Source: Candidatus Competibacter phosphatis
Lineage (GTDB): Bacteria; Pseudomonadota; Gammaproteobacteria; Competibacterales; Competibacteraceae
Direction of reading: 5' to 3'
Assembly: GCF_012939995.1 (NCBI RefSeq)
Contig: NZ_SPMZ01000001.1
Coordinates: forward strand, 1-47,673
Length of the DNA stretch: 47,673 nt
The notes under the pieces are model-generated. The model did not search any database, had not been told where the DNA came from, and saw only the letters and a program-made list of their open reading frames with translations. Of the stretch, positions 10,303-17,731 are shown in pieces (position 1 is the first letter of the stretch; each line of letters begins with the position of its first letter). A program made the position numbers and the translations under genes.

Positions 10303-11118
10303 TCAACCGCGCCCGGCGCCATGCACCGGCAGGCGGCGTTCCAGCCAACTGACCAGCAGCGACAGGCTCACGGTCAGCGCCAGATACAGCGCCGCCACGG
10401 TGAACCACAGTTCGAAGGTCATGAAAGTATCGGCGATCAGGTTACGACCCTCGGTGGTCAGGTCGGCCACCGCGATCACGCTGACTAGCGCCGAATGCTT
10501 GATCAGCGACACTGCTAATCCGGTCAGTGGCGGCAGCATCAGACGAACGGCCTGCGGCAGGATCACGCAACGGTAAACCGCATACGGCGACAGTCCGAGT
10601 GCTCGCCCGGCCTCCCACTGGCCGCGCGGGATGGCCTCGATACCGGCACGGAAGATTTCCGCCGCGAATGCACCCTCGAAAATCGCCAGCGCCAGCACCG
10701 CCGCCGCGAATCGGTCCATGTCCAGGATCGGCGCCAACACGAAATAAACCAGATAGAGCTGCACCAGCATCGGGGTGTTGCGGACGATCTCCACGTAGAC
10801 CCGCGCCACCGCATGCCCGGCCCAGGAAGTCGAGCGCTGCAACAACGCCGCCGACAATCCGAACGCCACCGTCAGCAACAGGCTCCAGCCGGTTAGTTCC
10901 AGCGTCACCCCCAAGCCGCGCAGTAGCGGACCGGGATAGAATACGCCGTCCTCGAAGCGGTAGAGATATTGCGGCACCCGGTACCACTGCCAGTTGTAAT
11001 GCAGGGTATCCGCGCCCTCGACCACGAGCCAGCCCAACCCAGCCAGCACGGCCAGAAAGATCAGACTATCGAACGCCGGCCGCCAGCGCCGCCAGTTCGA
11101 CACAGAGGTTTTACTCAT
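10303..11118 (-). CDS. Polar amino acid ABC transporter permease (GlnP/AapM-like)
   Basis: A 271-residue inner-membrane protein with HisM/GlnP-family features: YNWQWYRVPQYLYRF near the N-terminus, several hydrophobic helices, EIVRNTPMLVQLYLVYF, and the EAA loop EAGRALGLSPYAVYRCVILP. It pairs with the downstream permease as the two membrane subunits of one importer. The ATG at 11118 (MSKTSV) is chosen; an upstream extension is rich in charged residues and unlike the family. The gene diverges from the solute-binding protein gene at 11261 across about 140 bases, which must hold both promoters. The amino acid imported cannot be read from the sequence. Confidence 0.88.
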   Translation of the reverse strand: MSKTSVSNWRRWRPAFDSLIFLAVLAGLGWLVVEGADTLHYNWQWYRVPQYLYRFEDGVFYPGPLLRGLGVTLELTGWSLLLTVAFGLSAALLQRSTSWAGHAVARVYVEIVRNTPMLVQLYLVYFVLAPILDMDRFAAAVLALAIFEGAFAAEIFRAGIEAIPRGQWEAGRALGLSPYAVYRCVILPQAVRLMLPPLTGLAVSLIKHSALVSVIAVADLTTEGRNLIADTFMTFELWFTVAALYLALTVSLSLLVSWLERRLPVHGAGRG

Positions 11119-11260
11119 GATGCCCACAGGATAACCATCCCGGTCGCCGCTGTCTCGATCGGGTGGAACCTCACGTCCCACTGATACGCCGGTTGCCCGA
11201 ACCAGGCATGTCCGCTACCTTTCCCGACAAAGTAGAGCCTTGACCTTGGGGAGGTATTCC

Positions 11261-12097
11261 ATGAACAACCGTCCGTTCATCGCGTTGGCCGCTGTGTTGC
11301 TGGCGCTGACCCTGCTCCTGCCACCGCTGGCCCGTGCTCAAAACACCAGCCAGCAACTCGCCGCCAGCAGCGTACTGGAAACCGTCAAAAAGCGCGGAGC
11401 GATCAGGATCGGCATGTCCACCTTCGTCCCTTGGGCGATGCGCGACAAGAACGGCGAGCTGGTCGGCTACGAAATCGACGTGGCGAAACGGCTGGCCGAG
11501 GACATGGGCGTGAAGGCCGAGTTCGTGCCCACCGCTTGGGATGGCATCATCCCGGCGCTTCTGGCCGGCAAGTTCGACGTGATCGTCGCCGGAATGTCGA
11601 TCACCCCGGCCCGTAATCTGACCGTCAATTTCACCCTGCCCTACGCCAATTCCGGCGTCCATCTGGTGGCCCACCGGAAACTGGCGGCTGGTTTCTCGAC
11701 ACTGGAGGATTTCAACAAACCAGAAGTGGTGTTGGCGGTACGACGCGGCGCGACACCGGCCACCGCCGCCAAGCGGCTGATGCCCAAGGCCACGCTACGC
11801 CAGTTCGACGAAGACGCGCTGGCCTTGCAAGAAGTCTTGAACGGCAAGGCGCACGCCTTCGTCACCAGCACCCCGACACCGGCGTTCGAGGCGCTGAAAC
11901 ATCCCGACACATTGTTCCTGCCGATCCCCGAACCGTTCGTGCAGGGCGCCGAGGGTTTCGCGTTGCGCAAGGGCGATCCCGATGCCCTGAACTTTTTCAA
12001 CAACTGGATCATGCTGCGCCAGCAGGACGGCTGGCTGAAGGAGCGGCACGATTACTGGTTCAAGACTCGCGACTGGGCCAGCCAAGTCGTCGAATGA
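11261..12097 (+). CDS. Amino acid ABC transporter periplasmic substrate-binding protein
   Basis: A 278-residue type 3 solute-binding protein (SBP_bac_3). It has a Sec signal peptide of about 26 residues (hydrophobic core, then PPLARAQ). Then come GAIRIGMSTFVPWAMRDKNGELVGYEIDVAKRLAE and LLAGKFDVIVAGMSITPAR, the classic motifs of GlnH/HisJ-like proteins. The ATG at 11261 has a strong GGGGAGG 6-7 bases upstream. It is transcribed divergently from the two permease genes, unlike the usual co-linear order, and presumably delivers its ligand to them. The ligand is unknown. Confidence 0.9.
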   Translation: MNNRPFIALAAVLLALTLLLPPLARAQNTSQQLAASSVLETVKKRGAIRIGMSTFVPWAMRDKNGELVGYEIDVAKRLAEDMGVKAEFVPTAWDGIIPALLAGKFDVIVAGMSITPARNLTVNFTLPYANSGVHLVAHRKLAAGFSTLEDFNKPEVVLAVRRGATPATAAKRLMPKATLRQFDEDALALQEVLNGKAHAFVTSTPTPAFEALKHPDTLFLPIPEPFVQGAEGFALRKGDPDALNFFNNWIMLRQQDGWLKERHDYWFKTRDWASQVVE

Positions 12098-12135
12098 TCC
12101 GGCTCCGGGCAGCCTCCCGGCCACCCGTCCGAAAC

Positions 12136-12912
12136 CTACCAGTAATTTTCCACCGCCAGATTGCCCGGTTTGCCGCGCAGGCTCAGGGTCAGGCCGCGCC
12201 CGGTCAACAGGTCGCGGGTTTCCTGCACCATATCGGGGTTACCGCAGATCATGACCCGGGAACGCTCCTGGTCGATCGGCAAACCGACATGTGCTTCCAG
12301 CTCACCATTGCTCAGCAAATGGGTGATGCGACCGTTGAGCGCAGAGCGAGCGGCCTGATCGCGGGTCACCACCTGCACATATTTCAACTTGTGGGCATGT
12401 TCGGCAAACAGTTCGTTCTCCTGGAACGAATGGATGAACTCCTCATAGGCCAGTTCGTGGCGGTAGCGCACGCTGTGGACCAGCACGATATTTTCGTACT
12501 GCTCCCAGGGATCGAACTCCTGCAGGATGGACAGGAACGGCGCCAACCCGGTGCCGGTGGACAGCAGCCACAGATCCCGGCCGCACTCGAAGCGGTCGGT
12601 GGTCAAATAGCCGTAGTTGCGCTTTTCCACCAAAACCGGATCGCCGACCTTCAATTGCGATAGCCGCGAAGTGAACGCGCCGTCGGACACGACGATGGAG
12701 TAGAACTCCAGGAAATCGTCGTAGGGCGCTGAGCAGATCGAATACGCCCGCCAAACCAGATCACCGTTGTCATCCTCGACGCCCAGCCGGGCGAACTGGC
12801 CGGCGATGAAGCGATAGGATTGGCTGCGGGTGGTCTTGAAGGAAAACAGATTGGATGCCCAGGTACGAATTTCCGTAATCGTCTCCACGGTATACTTGTC
12901 ACTGGCCTTCAT
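12136..12912 (-). CDS. fpr: Ferredoxin--NADP(+) reductase
   Basis: A 258-residue cytosolic flavoprotein that moves electrons between NADPH and ferredoxin or flavodoxin. Visible are the FAD-binding WRAYSICSAP motif, the NADP-binding STGTGLAPFLSIL stretch, VMICGNPDMV, and the aromatic C-terminus (AVENYW) typical of the bacterial FPR subclass. Length agrees with the family. The start chosen is ATG at 12912 (MKASDK). It is convergent with the amino acid binding protein gene and divergent from the SulP transporter; the gap to the latter contains a long AT-rich palindrome. Confidence 0.92.
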   Translation of the reverse strand: MKASDKYTVETITEIRTWASNLFSFKTTRSQSYRFIAGQFARLGVEDDNGDLVWRAYSICSAPYDDFLEFYSIVVSDGAFTSRLSQLKVGDPVLVEKRNYGYLTTDRFECGRDLWLLSTGTGLAPFLSILQEFDPWEQYENIVLVHSVRYRHELAYEEFIHSFQENELFAEHAHKLKYVQVVTRDQAARSALNGRITHLLSNGELEAHVGLPIDQERSRVMICGNPDMVQETRDLLTGRGLTLSLRGKPGNLAVENYW

Positions 12913-13030
12913 CGGGGTCGATCCTGTCGGGGTTGAGCGGATAGGAGCCGCAGTCGGGGAGCGCATCGGATTCCCTAGTGTTTCGCTAGGTCTTGGACGG
13001 CAAGATTAAGGCAGAATTATCCAATCAAAA

Positions 13031-13072
13031 AGAAATATAAATTTATTTATTTATAACTAAATTTATATTTCT
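13031..13072. promoter_or_regulatory. Perfect 15-bp AT-rich inverted repeat in the fpr/sulP divergent region
   Basis: The arms AGAAATATAAATTTA (13031-13045) and TAAATTTATATTTCT (13058-13072) are perfect reverse complements around a 12-base loop, in an otherwise GC-rich genome. They lie in the ~360-base gap between fpr (leftward) and sulP (rightward). I see no other gene in that gap. The arms could be an operator for a dimeric regulator, an AT-rich UP or H-NS-type site, or a cruciform. Function is inferred from position only. Confidence 0.6.
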
Positions 13073-13271
13073 CGATTCGCCGGGAAACCCCAAACCACCA
13101 GTTGCATGGCCTGATGGAAGCTCGCAGAATCGTACGCTCGAACCGGCCGGCACGACTCGATCCTCCGCCCCGACTCCGGCAACCGCCACGCCCCCCGGCA
13201 AACCACTCGGCGGAACATCCGACTGGCCCGATCTCGCTGCGTGGCGCCCGCAACCCGAGCAGTATCCCGGT

Positions 13272-15419
13272 ATGAACGTTCGTTCCGCTCTCCTCTCTGA
13301 CCTGCGAGGCAGCCTGATCGCCGCCGCCGTGGTGCTGCCGCAGGCCACCGCCTTCGGGGTGACCGTGTTCGCACCCTACCTCGGCACCGCGCCGGGCGCG
13401 CTGGCCGGTCTGTTCGGCGCCATCGGCCTGCTGCTGATCTCCGGCGCCGGTGGCGGCACGGTGGGCCTGATCAGCGGGCCGACCGGCGCCAGCATGGCCT
13501 TGCTGGGCGGCACGGCGATGCTGCTCACCACCGCCGGTCTCCCACAGGACCGCATCGCATCGGCCCTGTTTGCCGTCACCGTGTGCGCCGGACTGCTCCA
13601 ACTGCTGATCGCCCTGGCTGGCGGCGGGCGGTTGATGAAATTCATCCCGTACCCGGTCATCGCCGGCCTGACCACCGGCACCGGCCTGTTGCTGATCTTG
13701 TCGCAAATCAAACCGCTGCTCGGCATCAGCTACGGCGGCCTGTGGACCCAATGGTCCTGGTTGCCGATGGTCACCACGGTGGTGGCGTTCTGCGCCGTTC
13801 GCTACGCGCCTCACTACCTGCCAGACGTTCCCGGCCCCATCGTCGGCCTGTTCGGCGGCACCGCCTTCTATCAAATCGTCCTGTACATCGCCAACCCGCC
13901 GACCGTACCGAAACACTGGGTCATCGGCACCTTGCCCAAGCTGTCGGAATTCCACTTGGCCATCGATCAATTCGCGGCTTGGCCCTCCTTACCCTGGCCG
14001 CTGATCCTGCACGCCGCCTTCGCCCTGGCGGTGCTGTCGTCGCTCAACACCCTGCTGACCTCGATGCTGGCCGACACCGCCACCGGCCTGCGCCATAACG
14101 CCCGCCGCGAACTGCTGGCCCAAAGCATCGGCCAGATCGTCGTCGGCCTGACTGGGGGCATGGCCGGCGCGGCCAGCGTGGGCGGCACCACCACCGCCAT
14201 CCGCGCCGGCGCCCGCCGCTGGGCCGCGCTGGCCGCTGGCCTGCTGCTGCTGACGATACTGTCCTTCGCCGGCCCGCTCGGCCAATGGCTGCCGACCAGT
14301 GCGCTGGCCGGCATCATCATCGCCTCGGCGCTCAACCTGGTGGAGCGGGACATCGTGGCCTGGGCTCGCCGTCGCCGCACCCGTCTGGACGCGGCGGTCG
14401 CCTTGCTGGTCGCCGGCATCACCGTCGGCTACGACCTGATGATGGCGGTACTGGCGGGCTTGGCCATCGCCATCCTGCTGTTCATCCGCCAACAAAGCCG
14501 TCTGCCGATCGTCCACCGACGCACGACCGCCATCGAGCGCCCCTCGGTGCGACAACGGCCGGCCGAACAGGCCGCGTTGCTGGCCCGCCACGGCGATCGC
14601 ATCGTGCTGTACGAACTGCGCGGCAACCTGTTTTTCGCCAAGGCCGATCAATTGTTCGAACAGATGCTGCCGGACATCGACCGGCAAGCCTGGATCATCC
14701 TGCACCTGCGCCGGGTGCTGCACATCGACCTCTCCAGCGTGCGCTTGCTGCAACAGATCGCGGCACGCTTGGGCGCCCACGGCGGCGAATTGCTGTTTTG
14801 CGAGGTTCACGAGAATCTGGGGCTGGGGCCGTCGGTCGAGCGCACCCTGCGCCGGCTCAGCCTGAGCGATCGGCGGATCAACGTGCGGACCTTCTCCAGC
14901 ACCGATCAGGCCCTGGAATACGCCGAAAACGCCCTTTTGTTCGCACTGGGATACGCACCGACCGTCCGGGAACGGCGCATCCCCTTGCACGAGATGGATT
15001 TATGCCGGGACATGAAGCCGGAGGAAGTCGCCGCCCTGGCGGCGGTGCTACGGCCGCTCGAACTGGCTCGCGGCGAAAATCTGTTCTCGGCCGGCGATTC
15101 CGGCGCCGAACTGTACCTGCTCCTGCGGGGCCGGGTGGACATTCGCATCCCCGTGACCGCCGATCGCCATAAGCGGCTGGCCGTTTTCGGACCGGGCACC
15201 CTGTTCGGAGAAGTCGCGTTCCTCGACCCCGGCCCGCGCACCGCCGAAGCCACGGCGATGAAGCCCAGCGAACTGCTGGTGCTAAACCGCGCCGATTTCA
15301 GCCAACTGCGGGAGACTCATCCAGACGCCGCCGTCGCCCTGCTGCTGGCGCTCGGCCAGATCCAAAGCCGGGCGATGCGTTGGAGCGCCAAGGAAATCCA
15401 GCGGCTGATGCAGTGGTGA
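13272..15419 (+). CDS. SulP/SLC26 anion transporter with STAS and cyclic-nucleotide-binding domains
   Basis: A 715-residue inner-membrane protein. Residues ~1-400 form the multi-helix SulP transporter, starting with DLRGSLIAAAVVLPQATAFG, the family's first helix. Residues ~430-545 form a STAS domain (VLYELRGNLFFAKADQLFE, LHIDLSSVRLLQQI). Residues ~575-700 form a cNMP-binding domain with the phosphate-binding cassette FGEVAFLDPGPRTAEATA, keeping the Glu and Arg that bind the cyclic nucleotide. Members carry sulfate, bicarbonate or dicarboxylates; the substrate cannot be told here. The three-part fusion suggests gating by cAMP or cGMP level. No clear Shine-Dalgarno precedes the ATG. The gene ends in a hairpin at 15424-15458. 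Confidence 0.88.
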   Translation: MNVRSALLSDLRGSLIAAAVVLPQATAFGVTVFAPYLGTAPGALAGLFGAIGLLLISGAGGGTVGLISGPTGASMALLGGTAMLLTTAGLPQDRIASALFAVTVCAGLLQLLIALAGGGRLMKFIPYPVIAGLTTGTGLLLILSQIKPLLGISYGGLWTQWSWLPMVTTVVAFCAVRYAPHYLPDVPGPIVGLFGGTAFYQIVLYIANPPTVPKHWVIGTLPKLSEFHLAIDQFAAWPSLPWPLILHAAFALAVLSSLNTLLTSMLADTATGLRHNARRELLAQSIGQIVVGLTGGMAGAASVGGTTTAIRAGARRWAALAAGLLLLTILSFAGPLGQWLPTSALAGIIIASALNLVERDIVAWARRRRTRLDAAVALLVAGITVGYDLMMAVLAGLAIAILLFIRQQSRLPIVHRRTTAIERPSVRQRPAEQAALLARHGDRIVLYELRGNLFFAKADQLFEQMLPDIDRQAWIILHLRRVLHIDLSSVRLLQQIAARLGAHGGELLFCEVHENLGLGPSVERTLRRLSLSDRRINVRTFSSTDQALEYAENALLFALGYAPTVRERRIPLHEMDLCRDMKPEEVAALAAVLRPLELARGENLFSAGDSGAELYLLLRGRVDIRIPVTADRHKRLAVFGPGTLFGEVAFLDPGPRTAEATAMKPSELLVLNRADFSQLRETHPDAAVALLLALGQIQSRAMRWSAKEIQRLMQW

Positions 15420-15423
15420 GGGA

Positions 15424-15458
15424 AACCCAATGGCAACTGAACCTCCCGCCATTGGGTT
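15424..15458 (+). terminator. Hairpin after the SulP gene
   Basis: The arms AACCCAATGGC (15424-15434) and GCCATTGGGTT (15448-15458) pair perfectly over 11 bp, starting five bases after the stop codon. There is no T-run, so termination by this hairpin alone is uncertain; it may mainly protect the mRNA end. Confidence 0.5.
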
Positions 15459-15459
15459 A

Positions 15460-15924
15460 GCCCGACTCAAGGCGATGACCGTTGAGACACATTCATGGTA
15501 CATGACGACAGTCTGGCGATTGGCGCCCCGGTCTGGTAGGGTACCAACATCAGGGTGGTCCAGAACCGGCTAGGGGCGACGCTCAATGACGCCGTCCTAG
15601 CTTGCTTCAGTGTGCCGACAGGGCTCCATGGCTGGGTAAACATGGAAGTTTCGAGCGCCACCCGAGACCGCGAAACCCGGATTTCCGAGGAAGAACGGCC
15701 ATGCCATATCAGCTGATCGATCCCGCCACCACGGGCCGACCACCAGCCTCGCCGTACCGCGGTCGGGTCTGGGCCCCCCAACGCTACGCAGTCCGCTCCC
15801 ACTAGGCTTAGACCGCCAACTCCAAACGCCTGGGTTTCCCAGGAGACCCGCCTAATCGTGACGGCGTGTCGGGGTCCCTAACTCCCTGTCCCGCTGCTCC
15901 ATCCATTAAGCAGGAGAGAACCGG
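15460..15924 (+). promoter_or_regulatory. Long leader region upstream of the NAGGN cluster
   Basis: About 465 bases without a recognisable large gene separate sulP from the NAGGN amidotransferase. The stretch is GC-rich and holds several potential hairpins, including CCTGGG-TTT-CCCAGG at 15829-15843, and one small ribosome-site-preceded open frame (separate entry). A structured 5' leader controlling osmolyte synthesis is a reasonable guess. I do not recognise a known riboswitch consensus. Confidence 0.35.
15701..15805 (+). CDS. Possible 34-residue leader peptide upstream of the NAGGN genes
   Basis: ATG at 15701 is preceded by GAGGAAGA at about 8-15 bases and encodes MPYQLIDPATTGRPPASPYR followed by 14 more residues, ending with TAG. 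The peptide is basic and proline-rich with no signal or membrane segment. It sits 119 bases before the amidotransferase start. It could be a real small gene, a leader peptide, or chance in a GC-rich stretch. I do not recognise a family. Confidence 0.3.
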   Translation: MPYQLIDPATTGRPPASPYRGRVWAPQRYAVRSH

Positions 15925-17700
15925 ATGTGCGGATTCTGTGGCGAGATTCGCTTCGATAACAATACCATCGACCTCAATGCCCTGGGGGCCATGAGCGCCG
16001 CGATGATCCCTCGCGGCCCTGATGGCAACGGTGCTTGGCAGCAGGGGCGGATCGCGCTTGCCCACCGGCGCCTTTCGATCATCGATCTCAGCACCCACGC
16101 CGCCCAGCCCATGGTGGACAGCGACTTGGGGCTGACCGTCGCGTTCAACGGCTGTATCTACAACTACAAGGAGTTAAAGGAAGAACTCGAAGGCAAGGGC
16201 TACCGCTTCTTCTCCCATGGCGATACCGAGGTCGTACTCAAGGCATTCCATGCCTGGGGCGATGCCTGCGTGGATCGCTTCCACGGGATGTTCGCCTTCG
16301 CCGTCGCCGAGCGCGATACGGGACGCCTGACCCTGGCGCGCGATCGGCTGGGCATCAAACCGCTCTATCTCGCCGAGATTCCGGGCGGTTTGCGTTTCGC
16401 CTCCACTCTGCCGGCCCTGCTGGCCGGTGCTGGGATCGACACGGACATCAACCCCGTGGCGCTCCATCATTACATGCACTTCCACGCCGTGGTGCCGGCC
16501 CCTCACACCATCCTGCGCGGGGTGCGCAAGCTGCCACCCGCGACCATTCGGGTGATCGAGCCTAGGGGTACGGTCCGGGAACGCCGCTATTGGGAACCGG
16601 TCTTTCAAACCCCCGAGCAAGAGCGCGGCCTGACCTTCGAGGATTGGCAAGAACGAGTTCTGGCCGCCCTGCGCCGGGCCGTCAAGCGCCGTCTCGTGGC
16701 GGATGTGGACGTCGGCGTACTGCTCTCGGGGGGACTCGATTCCAGCCTCATCGTGGGTCTGCTCGCCGAGCAGGGCCAACGGGGCCTCAATACCTTCTCG
16801 GTGGGCTTCGAGACCGTGGGCCAGGAGGTCGGCGACGAATTCCAGTACTCCGACATCATTGCCCGCCATTACGACACCAAGCACCACAAGATCCGGGTCA
16901 GTTCCGCGGAGCGTCTCCTTCCGGAGCTTCCCAACTGCGTGCGAGCCATGGCCGAGCCCATGGTCAGCCACGATGCGATTGGCTTCTATCTGCTATCCCA
17001 GGAGGTCAGCAAACACGTCAAGGTGGTGCAGAGCGGACAGGGCGCGGACGAGGTGTTCGCGGGCTATCACTGGTATCCTCCCATGGTGGGCAGCACCAAC
17101 CCCGCAGTGGACTACGCACGGGCCTTCTGCGACCGCAGCCACGAGGAGTTCCGTCGCGTCGTCAACCCGCGCTTCCACGGGGCGGACCATAGCCGAGCCT
17201 TCATCACCGGCCATTTTGCCCACCCCGGCGCGGACGCCCCCGTGGACAAGGCTCTGCGCATCGATCAACTCGTCATGCTGGTCGACGACCCGGTAAAGCG
17301 GGTGGACAACATGACCATGGCCTGGGGCTTGGAGGCGCGAGTACCTTTCCTGGATCACGAGCTGGTGGATCTGGCCGCTCGCATTCCCGATGAGTACAAG
17401 CTTTGTGACGAAGGCAAAGGTGTGCTGAAGGCCGTCGGTCGGCGAGTGATCCCGACGGAGATCATCGATAGACCGAAGGGCTACTTCCCCGTTCCGGCGC
17501 TCAAGTACCTCCGGGGGGAGGTACTTGAGATGGTGCGCGACCTGGTTCACTCCCAGCGAGCCGAAGAGCGCGGTCTCTTCCAACGGTCGTACGTTGACGA
17601 GCTGCTCGCGGCGCCGGACGAACACATCACCCCGTTGCGCGGCTCCAAGCTGTGGCAGGTCGCCTTGCTGGAACTGTGGCTACAGCAGCATGGGATCTGA
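15925..17700 (+). CDS. N-acetylglutaminylglutamine amidotransferase (asparagine synthase-like)
   Basis: A 591-residue class II glutamine amidotransferase. Met is followed by the nucleophile Cys2 (MCGFCGEIRFD), and the N-terminal domain (about 1-200) shows RGPDGNGAWQ and DTEVVLKAFHAWG. The asparagine-synthase ATP-pyrophosphatase domain shows the PP-loop VLLSGGLDSSLIVGLL. With its two downstream neighbours it matches the known gene set for the dipeptide osmolyte N-acetylglutaminylglutamine amide; this enzyme would amidate the C-terminal carboxyl. The start has GCAGGAGAG about 9 bases upstream. The next gene starts 31 bases after its stop, so the three form an operon. Plain asparagine synthetase is less likely given the neighbours. 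Confidence 0.9.
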   Translation: MCGFCGEIRFDNNTIDLNALGAMSAAMIPRGPDGNGAWQQGRIALAHRRLSIIDLSTHAAQPMVDSDLGLTVAFNGCIYNYKELKEELEGKGYRFFSHGDTEVVLKAFHAWGDACVDRFHGMFAFAVAERDTGRLTLARDRLGIKPLYLAEIPGGLRFASTLPALLAGAGIDTDINPVALHHYMHFHAVVPAPHTILRGVRKLPPATIRVIEPRGTVRERRYWEPVFQTPEQERGLTFEDWQERVLAALRRAVKRRLVADVDVGVLLSGGLDSSLIVGLLAEQGQRGLNTFSVGFETVGQEVGDEFQYSDIIARHYDTKHHKIRVSSAERLLPELPNCVRAMAEPMVSHDAIGFYLLSQEVSKHVKVVQSGQGADEVFAGYHWYPPMVGSTNPAVDYARAFCDRSHEEFRRVVNPRFHGADHSRAFITGHFAHPGADAPVDKALRIDQLVMLVDDPVKRVDNMTMAWGLEARVPFLDHELVDLAARIPDEYKLCDEGKGVLKAVGRRVIPTEIIDRPKGYFPVPALKYLRGEVLEMVRDLVHSQRAEERGLFQRSYVDELLAAPDEHITPLRGSKLWQVALLELWLQQHGI

Positions 17701-17731
17701 CCCGTCCAATTCCGTCGGCGGAGTGGAATAC

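Noticed and set aside
15460..15924. A known riboswitch in the NAGGN leader
   Set aside because: No match recognised to glutamine, Mn (yybP-ykoY) or other familiar consensus structures.
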